From: Pseudomonas reactans
GTDB taxonomy: Bacteria > Pseudomonadota > Gammaproteobacteria > Pseudomonadales > Pseudomonadaceae
NCBI RefSeq assembly: GCF_013385825.1
Contig: NZ_JACAPG010000011.1
Coordinates: 70,950 to 134,949, forward strand
DNA length: 64,000 nucleotides
Direction: 5' to 3'
The position numbers and the translations under genes are program-made. Every line of letters begins with the position of its first letter. The stretch's first letter is position 1. The notes below the pieces were generated by a model, which ran no database searches, was not told the DNA's origin, and was given only the letters and a program-made list of their open reading frames with translations. Positions 8,425 to 17,111 of this stretch are shown here, piece by piece.

Positions 8425-9585
8425 GTGACAGCCCTCCCGTACTGGCGCCTCTCCAGCTTCTACCTGTTCTACTTCGCCCTCCTGGGGGCGACGGCGCCCT
8501 TCCTGGCGCTGTACTTCGACCACCTGGGGTTCTCCAGCGCGCGGATCGGCGAGCTGGTGGCCATCCCTATGCTGATGCGCTGCGTGGCGCCCAACCTGTG
8601 GGGCTGGCTGGGCGACTACACCGGCCAGCGCCTGGCCATCGTGCGCTTTGGCGCGGTGTGCACCCTGGCGAGTTTTTCGCTGATCTTCATCAGCCATACC
8701 TACGCCTGGCTGGCACTGGTCATGGCGCTGCATGCGTTCTTCTGGCACGCGGTGCTGCCGCAGTTTGAAGTGATCACCCTGGCGCACCTGCAAAAACAGA
8801 CCTCGCGCTACAGCCAGATCCGCCTGTGGGGCTCCATCGGCTTCATTCTCACCGTGGTGATCATGGGCCGCCTGTTCGACTGGCTGAGCCTGGACATCTA
8901 CCCGGTAGTGGTCGTGGTGATCATGGCCGGCATCATCGGTGCCAGCCTGTGGGTGCCGAATGCGCAACCTGCCAGCCACGGCAATCGCCTGGCGGGTGAC
9001 GGTTTTCTCAAGCAATTGCGCAGCCCCGGCGTCCTGGCGTTTTATGCCTGCGTGGCGCTGATGCAGATGAGCCATGGCCCGTACTACACCTTTCTCACCT
9101 TGCACCTCGAACACTTGGGCTACAGCCGTGGTGTGATCGGGATGTTGTGGGCGTTGGGCGTGGTGGCGGAAGTGCTGATGTTCCTCGCGATGAGCCGCAT
9201 CCTCTCGCGCTTTTCTGTACGTCGGGTGCTACTGGCGAGTTTCCTGCTGGCGGCGCTGCGCTGGTTGCTGCTGGGCTCGTTTGCCGAGTTTTTCTGGGTG
9301 CTGTTGCTGGCGCAGGTGATGCACGCCGCTACCTTCGGCAGCTTTCATGCGGCGGCGATAGCCTTTGTGCAGCGCAGTTTCGGTGACAGGCAACAAGGCC
9401 AGGGCCAGGCGCTGTATGCAGCGCTGGCCGGCACCGGCGGCGCATTGGGCGCCCTGTATTCAGGCTACAGTTGGAACCTGTTGGGGCCGACCCTGACCTT
9501 CAGCATCGCCAGCATCGCCGCCCTGGCGGCCGCCGTTATCATCGGTTTTCGATTGCAAGAGCAGAACCAAGGAACCCTTCAATGA
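8425..9585 (+). CDS. MFS transporter, HcaT/MFS_1-like type
   Basis: This 386-residue protein has about twelve hydrophobic helices. The N-terminus (YWRLSSFYLFYFALLGATAP) and the RYSQIRLWGSIGFI segment are typical of the 3-phenylpropionate/NupG-like MFS branch (PF12832). The start is a GTG 10 bases after aroC. Its last codons overlap the start of the next gene by ATGA. The same aroC-MFS pair stands next to the methionine-salvage mtn genes in other pseudomonads as I recall, but the substrate is not established. Confidence 0.88.
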   Translation: MTALPYWRLSSFYLFYFALLGATAPFLALYFDHLGFSSARIGELVAIPMLMRCVAPNLWGWLGDYTGQRLAIVRFGAVCTLASFSLIFISHTYAWLALVMALHAFFWHAVLPQFEVITLAHLQKQTSRYSQIRLWGSIGFILTVVIMGRLFDWLSLDIYPVVVVVIMAGIIGASLWVPNAQPASHGNRLAGDGFLKQLRSPGVLAFYACVALMQMSHGPYYTFLTLHLEHLGYSRGVIGMLWALGVVAEVLMFLAMSRILSRFSVRRVLLASFLLAALRWLLLGSFAEFFWVLLLAQVMHAATFGSFHAAAIAFVQRSFGDRQQGQGQALYAALAGTGGALGALYSGYSWNLLGPTLTFSIASIAALAAAVIIGFRLQEQNQGTLQ

Positions 9586-10112
9586 GTTATGTCGCTGTCT
9601 ACTCCGTCGCTACACCGGATACGCCGAACAAGGTCCTGACCCATTTCGAGGACATCGCCGCCACCTTGGCCGAGCAGGGCGTGCGTTTTGAGCGCTGGCA
9701 GCCTGGTTCGGTCGAGAGGGGCGCCAGCGATGCCGAGCTGATCGCCGCCTGCCAGGCGCAGATCGATAAGCTCGGCTACAGCGCCGCCGAGGTGCTGAGG
9801 AATGCCGCAGACCCTGCGCAGAACGCCGAGTTACGTGGGCAGTTTCTTGATGAGCGCCGCTACAGCGAAGACGATGCGCGTTTTTTCCTCGCCGGCCAGG
9901 GCCTGTTCGCGCTGCACATTGGCGATTACGTATACGCCGTACGCTGCGAGAAAAACGACTTGCTGGTGGTCCCAGCCGGTATGGCGCACTGGGTTGACAT
10001 GGGTGATAACCCGTACTTCGTGGCGTTGCGTTTATTCAATACCGCGAAAGGGTGGATTCCTGAATTCACCGGTGACAACATTGCCCGGCGTTTTCCCGGT
10101 TTGGATGATTAA
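9582..10112 (+). CDS. Acireductone dioxygenase homologue with degenerate metal site
   Basis: The 176-residue product is plainly an acireductone dioxygenase (MtnD) homologue: PNKVLTHFEDIAATLAEQGV near the start, and CEKNDLLVVPAGMAHWVDMG in the cupin core. The enzyme's metal is held by two His and one Glu in a HxHxEDE segment plus a distal His. Here that segment reads ERRYSEDDARFF, so both His are replaced (Arg, Tyr) and the Glu by Asp, while the distal His (AHW) remains. Fe/Ni chemistry is therefore doubtful. mtnB and mtnC are absent next door. It may be a decaying or repurposed paralogue. ATGA overlap with the MFS gene implies co-translation. Confidence 0.88.
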   Translation: MSYVAVYSVATPDTPNKVLTHFEDIAATLAEQGVRFERWQPGSVERGASDAELIAACQAQIDKLGYSAAEVLRNAADPAQNAELRGQFLDERRYSEDDARFFLAGQGLFALHIGDYVYAVRCEKNDLLVVPAGMAHWVDMGDNPYFVALRLFNTAKGWIPEFTGDNIARRFPGLDD

Positions 10113-10322
10113 TCGCTAGCTACCAAAAACTTCAATCCCGCATGTTGGAAGTTGTTGTGGGAAGAAACTTAAGCTCCTGTAGGGTCTTGCTGTTTATTGT
10201 GGGGCGCGCGCCTTAATCCCACGTCTTATGTAACTCTCTTCGGCAATAACGTTTATATCATCCGTCAATAGGAGGAATCCGAAGGGTGATAGGGCGTCAG
10301 CCAATAAAAAGGAGAGTAACCA

Positions 10323-10592
10323 ATGAGAGGCCCACGGGAATCGTTGCAGGCACCATATTCGGTGCCCAACGCTGTCAGGCGGCGCATTAATCTGGCGGGC
10401 AAGAGCCTGACGCCCACGGAACTGGAAATACTGCGCTGGGCCTCGGGAGGCAAGACGGTATGGGAGATCAGCCAGATACGCGCCACGTCTGAAGCCACGG
10501 TGAAATTCCATTTGCGCAATATCTACGGCAAGTTGGAGGTCAATAACCGTGTCCAGGCTATGAACGAAGCGGCGCGCAAGGGGCTTTGCTGA
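10323..10592 (+). CDS. HTH-only LuxR/GerE-type transcriptional regulator
   Basis: This 89-residue protein consists almost wholly of a LuxR-type helix-turn-helix: LTPTELEILRWASGGKTVWEISQ, then SEATVKFHLRNIYGKLEVNN, the recognition-helix region. There is no receiver or autoinducer-binding domain, only a basic N-terminal extension of about 27 residues. Sequence in the HTH is closest in feel to quorum-sensing LuxR C-termini (VKFHLRNI). A strong AAAAGGAGAG precedes the ATG by 8 bases. It could bind DNA constitutively or act through a partner. A perfect 36-bp palindrome terminates it. Confidence 0.85.
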   Translation: MRGPRESLQAPYSVPNAVRRRINLAGKSLTPTELEILRWASGGKTVWEISQIRATSEATVKFHLRNIYGKLEVNNRVQAMNEAARKGLC

Positions 10593-10602
10593 ATACATGA
10601 AA

Positions 10603-10638
10603 AAAGGGCCGCGACACCCTAGGGTGTCGCGGCCCTTT
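10603..10638. terminator. Bidirectional terminator, perfect 36-bp palindrome
   Basis: AAAGGGCCGCGACACCCT is followed directly by its exact reverse complement, with no designed loop. A's precede it and TTT follows. It sits between convergent genes (LuxR-type, plus; DUF3509, minus) and can terminate both. Confidence 0.8.
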
Positions 10639-10652
10639 GCTTTATCTGCTGC

Positions 10653-10931
10653 TTAGGCCGAGTGGTAGGTCGGCAGGGCAAAGCGGTTCTGGCTTTGCAG
10701 CATCGAAATCTGTGGCAGGTCGCTGGCTTGTTCGGCCAGGTCGCGGCGAATGGCGCTGATCACCCAAGTCAATTGGTCGGCCGTGTGCAGCTGCTGGTAG
10801 GAGATCGAGCGCTTGACCTGCTTGCCTTCGCTGTTGCGCAGGGTCAACAGGATGCCACCGTCAGGACGTGGCTGGGTGGTGACGTCGTAGTTGGAGAATA
10901 CTGAAGCGAATTTATCTTGGATCAGGCTCAT
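10653..10931 (-). CDS. DUF3509 domain protein
   Basis: This 92-residue cytoplasmic-looking protein begins MSLIQDKFASVFSNYDVTTQ and contains GGILLTLRNSEGKQVKRSIS, the recognisable core of the pseudomonad DUF3509 family. Function is unknown. It faces the LuxR-type gene across a bidirectional terminator. The upstream region (10932-11283) is AT-rich and shared with the divergent acyl-CoA synthetase gene. Confidence 0.8.
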   Translation of the reverse strand: MSLIQDKFASVFSNYDVTTQPRPDGGILLTLRNSEGKQVKRSISYQQLHTADQLTWVISAIRRDLAEQASDLPQISMLQSQNRFALPTYHSA

Positions 10932-11283
10932 GTCTATCAGCTCCGTTGGCTCAAGTTGGCAAGCATGGAGAGATAGGTGCAGTGATTGTGCCAGCTATTG
11001 GTTTTATAAAATATCGTTATAAATCAATAAGATATAAAAATTACAAATTTTCAGTTTCGTGCAATTTGCATGAATGGCCATCATGCATCCTGCATTTTGC
11101 GTGGCTCGACGGCGCCGAACGGGCCCGCCCTTATTCCTAAAGACTGCATCCGCGTCGCTGAATTCCTTTTTTCAGCGTGCGTTCATCGGGATACAAAACT
11201 TTTCAAATCCTGCGTGTACAGCCGAAGAGAGGCTGACGTACTTTCCTGCAAGGTTTACGAAGAATAAGAAAAAGGACGTTCCC
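10932..11283. other. Divergent intergenic region, AT-rich
   Basis: About 350 bases between the DUF3509 gene and the acyl-CoA synthetase gene. The stretch at about 11005-11060 is strongly AT-rich (ATAAAATATCGTTATAAATC and similar), unlike the rest of the window, and probably carries divergent promoters. I see no gene and no operator I can name. Confidence 0.4.
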
Positions 11284-13110
11284 ATGAGCCATTCGCAAAA
11301 CGACATGATCACCTGGGGCATGATGCTGCGTAAGGTGCCCGCCATTGTTCGGGCGCTGCCACGGGTGGTGCGCGGCATGCGTGCCGCCAACGTCACCGAC
11401 CCTCAGCAGCCCTGCGGCCTGGGCTGGCACTTCGAGCAAGCCACCCTGCGCAATCCACAGGGCACCGCCTTGTTGTACGCCGACCGCGTGCTCACCTACA
11501 CGCAAGCCAACCAGTCCGCCAACCGTATCGCCCACCACTTGCAAGCCCAGGGCGTTCGCAAGGGCGATGTGGTGGCGATGTTTATCGAAAACCGTCCCGA
11601 GTTGCTGCTGAATGTGCTGGCTGTGGCCAAGTTGGGCGGCATCTGCGCCATGCTCAATACGGCGCAGACCCAAGCGGCGCTGGTGCACAGCCTGAACCTG
11701 GTGAGCCCGGCGGCGATCGTGGTGGGCGCGGAATTGGTGGCTTCATACGAGGCCGTACGCAATCAAGTGGAAATTCCCGTCGAGCGCACCTGGTTTGTCG
11801 CTGACCAACAGGCCAGCACGCTGCCGGATGGGTACTCCGATCTGATGGCCGCCAGCGCCGACGCCCCGGTGGATAACCCGGCCAGCACCGCGCAGATCTT
11901 CTTCAACGATCCCTGCTTCTATATCTACACCTCCGGCACCACGGGCCTGCCCAAGGCCGGCATCATGAAGCATGGCCGCTGGACCAAGACCGCCGTCAGC
12001 TTCGGCAGCATCGCCCTGGACATGGGCCCGGACGATGTCCTTTATTGCACCTTGCCGCTGTACCACGCCACCGGCCTCTGCGTGTGCTGGGGCTCGGCGA
12101 TTGTCGGGGCCTCAGGGTTCGCCATCCGGCGCAAGTTCAGCGCTAGCCAGTTCTGGGATGACGCCCGCCGGTTCAAGGCGACCACCCTGGGTTATGTCGG
12201 TGAATTGTGCCGTTACTTGCTCGATCAACCGGCCAACCTCAACGACCGTGATCACGGTGTGACCAAGATGGTTGGCAATGGCCTGCGTCCTGGCGTGTGG
12301 GCGCAGTTCAAGGCGCGGTACGGTGTTGAGCATGTCTGCGAGTTGTATGCCGCCAGTGACGGCAATATCGGGTTCACCAACATTCTGAATTTCGATAACA
12401 CCGTCGGCTTTTGCCTTCAGCACTGGGCGCTGGTGGACTACGCCCACGACAGCGGTGAGCCGATTCGTGGCAGCGATGGCTTCATGAATAAAGTGAAGAC
12501 GGGTGGACAAGGCCTGCTACTGGCCAGGATCGATGAAAAGTCGCCCTATGACGGCTACACCGACCCGGAAAAGAACCGCAAGGTGATCCTCACCGACGTG
12601 TTCGAGAAAGGCGACCGCTACTTCAATACCGGCGATCTGGTGCGCAGCATCGGCTTCGGTCATGCGCAATTTGTCGACCGCTTGGGCGACACCTATCGCT
12701 GGAAGGGCGAAAACGTCTCGACGACCGAAGTCGAGAACGTGCTGCTGCAGCACCCGCAGATCGCTGAAGTGGTGGCCTACGGTGTGGAAATCGAAAACAC
12801 CAACGGCCGCGCCGGCATGGTTGCCATCACCCCGAGCGAATCCCTGGCCTCGTTGGATATGCGTGAGTTGCTGCAATTCGCCCACGGCCAGTTGCCGCAC
12901 TACGCGGTGCCGTTGTTCCTGCGTATCAAGGTCAAGATGGAAACCACCGGTACGTTCAAATACCAGAAGGTAAAGCTCAAGGAGGAGGCGTTCGACCCTG
13001 AAAAAGCGGGCAATGATCCGGTCTACGCCTGGTTGCCAGGTTCGGACTGCTATGTGCCGGTGACGGAGCAGTTGTTGGCGCAGATCCAAGGTGGCCAGTT
13101 CCGTTATTAA
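11284..13110 (+). CDS. Long-chain acyl-CoA synthetase, FATP/very-long-chain type
   Basis: This 608-residue adenylate-forming enzyme activates fatty acids to acyl-CoA (ATP to AMP plus PPi). The P-loop motif is YIYTSGTTGLPKAG (about residues 215-228). The later core motifs YFNTGDLVRSIGFGHAQFVD and DRLGDTYRWKGENVSTTEVE are the FATP/VLACS signature, distinguishing it from FadD. The C-terminal FKYQKVKLKEE carries the Lys of the small domain. The ATG at 11284 follows AAAGGACG. An upstream in-frame ATG would add 70 poorly coding residues from the intergenic region. Likely roles are uptake-coupled activation or membrane lipid remodelling. Confidence 0.9.
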   Translation: MSHSQNDMITWGMMLRKVPAIVRALPRVVRGMRAANVTDPQQPCGLGWHFEQATLRNPQGTALLYADRVLTYTQANQSANRIAHHLQAQGVRKGDVVAMFIENRPELLLNVLAVAKLGGICAMLNTAQTQAALVHSLNLVSPAAIVVGAELVASYEAVRNQVEIPVERTWFVADQQASTLPDGYSDLMAASADAPVDNPASTAQIFFNDPCFYIYTSGTTGLPKAGIMKHGRWTKTAVSFGSIALDMGPDDVLYCTLPLYHATGLCVCWGSAIVGASGFAIRRKFSASQFWDDARRFKATTLGYVGELCRYLLDQPANLNDRDHGVTKMVGNGLRPGVWAQFKARYGVEHVCELYAASDGNIGFTNILNFDNTVGFCLQHWALVDYAHDSGEPIRGSDGFMNKVKTGGQGLLLARIDEKSPYDGYTDPEKNRKVILTDVFEKGDRYFNTGDLVRSIGFGHAQFVDRLGDTYRWKGENVSTTEVENVLLQHPQIAEVVAYGVEIENTNGRAGMVAITPSESLASLDMRELLQFAHGQLPHYAVPLFLRIKVKMETTGTFKYQKVKLKEEAFDPEKAGNDPVYAWLPGSDCYVPVTEQLLAQIQGGQFRY

Positions 13111-13221
13111 AAGCAGCGTTATTGATTCTGGCTATGGCGCCTTTTGACAAAAAAGCCATGACAGGCGGGAACTCCGTCGCGACACTGGGCGCCATATAGA
13201 GGACCAGACAAGGAGCCCCAC

Positions 13222-13737
13222 ATGTCAGACCAAGCCAAACAGATGACCGATGACGAAGCTGCAGAATTTGCCGAGCAGGTGTTCGACGTCGCCCGCAAAG
13301 GCGACGCCGCCATGCTTGCCGCGCTATTGGCCAAGGGCTTGCCGGCAAACTTCCGTAATCACAATGGTGATACCTTGCTGATGCTCGCGGCCTATCACGG
13401 TCATGCCGACGCGGTAAAAGTGCTACTGGAGTTCAAGGCTGATCCGCTGATTGCCAATGACAAGAACCAGTTGCCAATGGCCGGCGCAGCCTTCAAGGGC
13501 AACCTGGAGGTGGTCAAGGCACTGATCGAAGGCGGCGCGCCAGTGGATGCGTCGTCCTCCGATGGCCGTACGGCATTGATGATGGCGGCGATGTTCAACC
13601 GCGTGGAAATGCTCGACTACCTGCTTGGCCAGGGCGCCAACCCCAAGGCGATTGATGCCCAAGGCGCAACCGCGTTGGCGGCAGCACACACCATGGGCGC
13701 AGTGGATACGGCGGCGAAGTTGCAGAAACTGGTGTAG
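13222..13737 (+). CDS. Ankyrin-repeat protein
   Basis: This 171-residue protein has about four ankyrin repeats: FDVARKGDAAMLAALLAKGL, NHNGDTLLMLAAYHGHADAV, NDKNQLPMAGAAFKGNLEVV and SSDGRTALMMAAMFNRVEML, then a degenerate cap. There is no signal peptide, so it is probably cytoplasmic. Similar small ankyrin proteins in pseudomonads are linked to catalase (AnkB) and heme or oxidative-stress protection, but no catalase gene is adjacent here. RBS AAGGAG lies about 6 bases upstream of the ATG. Confidence 0.88.
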   Translation: MSDQAKQMTDDEAAEFAEQVFDVARKGDAAMLAALLAKGLPANFRNHNGDTLLMLAAYHGHADAVKVLLEFKADPLIANDKNQLPMAGAAFKGNLEVVKALIEGGAPVDASSSDGRTALMMAAMFNRVEMLDYLLGQGANPKAIDAQGATALAAAHTMGAVDTAAKLQKLV

Positions 13738-13778
13738 GCTACCCGCCCTCGAAAACCGCCCGCCACAGGACAACACCC

Positions 13779-14309
13779 ATGAAAACCGCCCTCGTCGAAC
13801 TCATCAGCAAAATCAGCGCCGGTGTCATGAGCGAGGACGAAGTGGCACGCATTGCCGATGAGGCGGCCCAGGCCTACGCGGACCCTGTGGCGTTTCTGGC
13901 GGCCAACCCCGATATCAACTACGACGACAGCTTCCCGATTCCGTTAGGGGAGTGGGTCGTCGTCGGCAGCCTGCCGGAGACCGTGTTGTTCCAGGCCGAC
14001 ACCTACGGCGACCTGTTCGCGCAGATCGTCGCCTCGTTCGGTCCGGGCGTGGCGTTCAACCTCAAGCCCAAACAGCTTGCGAAGACTGAGGACCTCACGG
14101 CGCTGAACCGCATCCAGATCCAGATGAGTGCCCTGAGCCCCGAAGACGGTGGCTATGTGCTGCTCAATTTCAGCCAACTGCTGGATGACGAGATCCAGGC
14201 CGTGCTGGTGTACGGTAACGATCTGCCACGCGTGCTGGCGCTGTGCGCCGAAGTGGGCATCAAGGGCGAGCCGTCCCTGGAAGCGCTGAAGATCGCCGTT
14301 CACGTCTGA
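13779..14309 (+). CDS. Hypothetical protein
   Basis: A 176-residue, acidic, soluble-looking protein (MKTALVELISKISAGVMSEDEV at the N-terminus, LEALKIAVHV at the end). The central part, FPIPLGEWVVVGSLPETVLF and YGDLFAQIVASFGPG, suggests a mixed alpha/beta fold. I recognise no family or catalytic motif. It starts 41 bases after the ankyrin gene, has matching codon use and may be co-transcribed with it. A leaderless or weak RBS (CACAGGACAACACCC) precedes the ATG. Confidence 0.7.
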   Translation: MKTALVELISKISAGVMSEDEVARIADEAAQAYADPVAFLAANPDINYDDSFPIPLGEWVVVGSLPETVLFQADTYGDLFAQIVASFGPGVAFNLKPKQLAKTEDLTALNRIQIQMSALSPEDGGYVLLNFSQLLDDEIQAVLVYGNDLPRVLALCAEVGIKGEPSLEALKIAVHV

Positions 14310-14377
14310 AATAAAACGGAACCCCCACCAGGGCTGGCTATCCTACAAGTGCATGCCCTCACTTTAGGAGCAACACC

Positions 14378-14569
14378 ATGGGTTCCACTTTTAATGGCTT
14401 GATCGGGCTGATCATCCTGGCGTTGGATATCTGGGCGATCATCAACGTGTTCAAAAGCGGCGCGAGCACGGGCGCCAAGGTGCTGTGGATCCTGTTGATC
14501 CTGCTGCTGCCGGTGCTGGGGCTGATCATCTGGGCAATTGCCGGGCCGCGGGGCAACGTGCGGATCTGA
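14378..14569 (+). CDS. Small PLDc_N-domain membrane protein
   Basis: This 63-residue protein has two hydrophobic helices: FNGLIGLIILALDIWAIINV and KVLWILLILLLPVLGLIIWA. The pattern W-I-L-L-I-L-L-P-V-L-G-x-I-I-W matches the PLDc_N motif (the N-terminal membrane segment found on cardiolipin synthases and as free-standing small proteins). Its role is unknown. TTTAGGAGCAACACC provides an RBS about 8 bases before the ATG. Confidence 0.8.
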   Translation: MGSTFNGLIGLIILALDIWAIINVFKSGASTGAKVLWILLILLLPVLGLIIWAIAGPRGNVRI

Positions 14570-14857
14570 TCTTACGCCTGGCCTGGCAACCTCGAGCCTT
14601 GCCTCGACAGTTGCCAGGCCACGGCTTATCACTTCAATTCATTTTGTGTATCGAAATATTCGCTGCACAGAATTTTCACATCCCATCCAAGACAATTCGC
14701 CGGCTTTATTTCCCTGCCAGGGCTCTACTCCAAGCGCCACTAAAGGCGGGGCTGCGGTGTGCGTTCAGTAATTAATAGCCTTGCTGCCATTGATCGGGCA
14801 CCATTCGCGCCACCGCACTACTTTGTCACTTAAACTTCCAATGGGTCCTAAAACGAC

Positions 14858-16945
14858 ATGGCAAACCCGGACGCCCTGAATCAGCAGCGAGCTTCAAATC
14901 GCTTGCTGCAACCGACCGTCAAATCCCATCTGGCGTACACGCTGCTTTGCGCACTGGTCATGATGGTGATGTTCTCCCTGCTGCGCCTGGCGCTGCTGGT
15001 GTACAACCGCGAAATGATCCTCGACACGCCGGCCTCGACCTTCCTGGAAGCGTTCGCCAATGGCACGCGCTTCGACATCCGCTTCGTGATGTACGCGCTG
15101 ATCCCGCTGCTGCTGGCGCTGTTCAGCGTCCGCGCCATGGCCGCGCGTGGGTTCTTCCGTCTGTGGCTGACCGTTGCGTCCAGCATTGCCCTGTTCCTGG
15201 GCCTGATGGAAATGGACTTCTACCGTGAATTCCACCAGCGCCTCAACGGCCTGGTCTTCCAGTATGTGAAGGAAGACCCGAAAACCGTGATGAGCATGCT
15301 CTGGTACGGTTTCCCGGTGGTGCGCTACCTGCTGGCCTGGGCCGTAGGTACGCTGATCCTGAGCATGGCCTTCAAAGGCGCCGACCGCGCAACGCGCCCA
15401 CGCGGGCCGTTCAGCGGTGGCAGTATCGGCACCCGCCAAGTGGCGCCGTGGTACACCCGCATTGCGGTGTTTGTGGTCTGCCTGCTGATCGCCGTGGTCG
15501 CCATCCGTGGCACCCTGCGCCAGGGCCCGCCGCTGCGTTGGGGTGACGTGTACACCACCGACTCGAACTTCGCCAACCAGCTGGGCCTCAATGGCACGCT
15601 GTCGTTGATCGGCGCGGCCAAGGCACGTTTCTCCGAGCACCGTGACAACACCTGGAAAGCCACACTGGAGCAGCCGCTGGCGACCCAGACCGTTCGTGAC
15701 ATGCTGGTGCTGCCGACCGAAAAACTGGTGGATACCGACACCGCCGCCGTGCGCCGTGAGTTCACCCCGCCGGCCGAGAAAACCCTGCCGATCAAGAACG
15801 TCGTCGTGATCCTGATGGAAAGCTTCGCCGGTCACTCGGTAGGCGCCCTGGGCCGTCCGGGCAATATCACGCCGTACTTCGACAAACTGTCCAAGGAAGG
15901 CCTGCTGTTCGACCGCTTCTTCTCCAACGGCACCCACACCCACCAGGGTATGTTTGCCACCATGGCGTGCTTCCCGAACCTGCCGGCGTTCGAATACCTG
16001 ATGCAGACCCCGGAAGGCAGCCACAAGCTGTCGGGCCTGCCGCAGTTGCTCAGCGCACGCAAGTTTGACGATGTGTATGTGTACAACGGCGATTTCGCCT
16101 GGGACAACCAGTCGGGCTTCTTCAGCAACCAGGGCATGACCAACTTCATCGGTCGTAACGACTTCGTCGACCCGGTGTTCTCCGACCCGACGTGGGGCGT
16201 GTCCGACCAGGACATGTTCAACCGTGGCCTGGAAGAGTTGAAAGCCCGTGAAGGCGGCAAGCCGTTCTATGCCCTGCTGCAAACGCTGTCCAATCACACG
16301 CCGTATGCCTTGCCGACGCCATTGCCGGTGGAGAAGGTCACGGGTCGTGGCAGCCTCGACGAGCATTTGACGGCGATGCGCTACTCCGACTGGGCCCTGG
16401 GCCAGTTCTTTGAAAAGGCCCGCAAGGAGCCATACTTCAAGGAAACCCTGTTTGTGATCGTGGGTGACCACGGTTTCGGTAACGAGCAACAAATTACTGA
16501 AATGGACCTGGGCCGCTTCAACGTGCCGATGCTGATGATCGCACCGGGCATGCAGGAGAAGTTCGGCGAGCGTGACCACACCGTCGGTACGCAGATCGAC
16601 ATCGTGCCGACCATCATGGGCCGCCTCGGTGGCGAGACCCTGCACCAGTGCTGGGGCCGCGACCTGCTGAACCTGCCGGAAGGCGACAAGGGCTTTGGTG
16701 TGATCAAGCCGTCGGGCAGCGATCAGACTGTGGCGCTGGTCACCGGCGATCGCATCCTGGTACTGCCGAAGGAAATGCCGCCGAAGCTGTGGGAATATGA
16801 GCTGGGCGCCAACCCGACCGGTAAGGTGATTGCCGAATCGCCGGACGAAGGTGCACTAAGACAGAAACTGGAGTCGTTCCTGCAGACGGCGACCAAGAGC
16901 CTGTTGGATAACACTGCCGGCGTAGTTGACGGTAAGCCGGACTAA
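14858..16945 (+). CDS. LTA synthase-family sulfatase (phosphoglycerol/phosphoethanolamine transferase-like)
   Basis: A 695-residue inner-membrane enzyme. Five transmembrane helices lie in about residues 24-48, 74-92, 100-118, 153-172 and 200-218. A periplasmic alkaline-phosphatase-fold sulfatase domain follows from about residue 313 (NVVVILMESFAGHSVG). The probable Thr nucleophile region is SNGTHTHQG (about 357-364), and IVGDHGFGN supplies metal ligands. Gram-negative members transfer phosphoglycerol or similar groups to periplasmic glucans or lipids; the acceptor is not predictable here. No convincing Shine-Dalgarno sequence is visible. A strong terminator follows. Confidence 0.9.
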   Translation: MANPDALNQQRASNRLLQPTVKSHLAYTLLCALVMMVMFSLLRLALLVYNREMILDTPASTFLEAFANGTRFDIRFVMYALIPLLLALFSVRAMAARGFFRLWLTVASSIALFLGLMEMDFYREFHQRLNGLVFQYVKEDPKTVMSMLWYGFPVVRYLLAWAVGTLILSMAFKGADRATRPRGPFSGGSIGTRQVAPWYTRIAVFVVCLLIAVVAIRGTLRQGPPLRWGDVYTTDSNFANQLGLNGTLSLIGAAKARFSEHRDNTWKATLEQPLATQTVRDMLVLPTEKLVDTDTAAVRREFTPPAEKTLPIKNVVVILMESFAGHSVGALGRPGNITPYFDKLSKEGLLFDRFFSNGTHTHQGMFATMACFPNLPAFEYLMQTPEGSHKLSGLPQLLSARKFDDVYVYNGDFAWDNQSGFFSNQGMTNFIGRNDFVDPVFSDPTWGVSDQDMFNRGLEELKAREGGKPFYALLQTLSNHTPYALPTPLPVEKVTGRGSLDEHLTAMRYSDWALGQFFEKARKEPYFKETLFVIVGDHGFGNEQQITEMDLGRFNVPMLMIAPGMQEKFGERDHTVGTQIDIVPTIMGRLGGETLHQCWGRDLLNLPEGDKGFGVIKPSGSDQTVALVTGDRILVLPKEMPPKLWEYELGANPTGKVIAESPDEGALRQKLESFLQTATKSLLDNTAGVVDGKPD

Positions 16946-16960
16946 TTAACCGGCAATAAA

Positions 16961-16989
16961 AAAGAGGCCTTTAAAGGCCTCTTTTTTTT
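16961..16989 (+). terminator. Intrinsic terminator of the LTA-synthase-like gene
   Basis: AAGAGGCCTTT is followed immediately by AAAGGCCTCTT and a run of T's, 15 bases past the stop codon. It is a GC-rich stem with a U-tract, i.e. a canonical rho-independent terminator. Confidence 0.9.
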
Positions 16990-17000
16990 GCTTGGTTTTC

Positions 17001-17100
17001 TGTAGGAGCGGGCTTGCCCGCGAAAAACGCAAGGGCAACGCGTTTATTCAGAAACGCCGTGTCACCGTTAACGATCTTCGCGAGCAAGCTCGCTCCTACA
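17001..17100. repeat. REPIN, GCGGGC/GCGAGC type
   Basis: TGTAGGAGCGGGCTTGCCCG at the left and CGAGCAAGCTCGCTCCTACA at the right form facing REP units about 60 bases apart. The internal TTTTCGC/GCGAA-type shoulders belong to the second common Pseudomonas REP class. It lies between a terminator and the DUF3309 gene end. Confidence 0.85.
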
Positions 17101-17111
17101 GGGGTTGGCTT

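Noticed and set aside
14894..16645. Long antisense frame (583 codons) opposite the LTA-synthase-like gene
   Set aside because: High-GC antisense shadow: composition rich in His, Arg and Gln, no domain, while the plus strand has a clear sulfatase.
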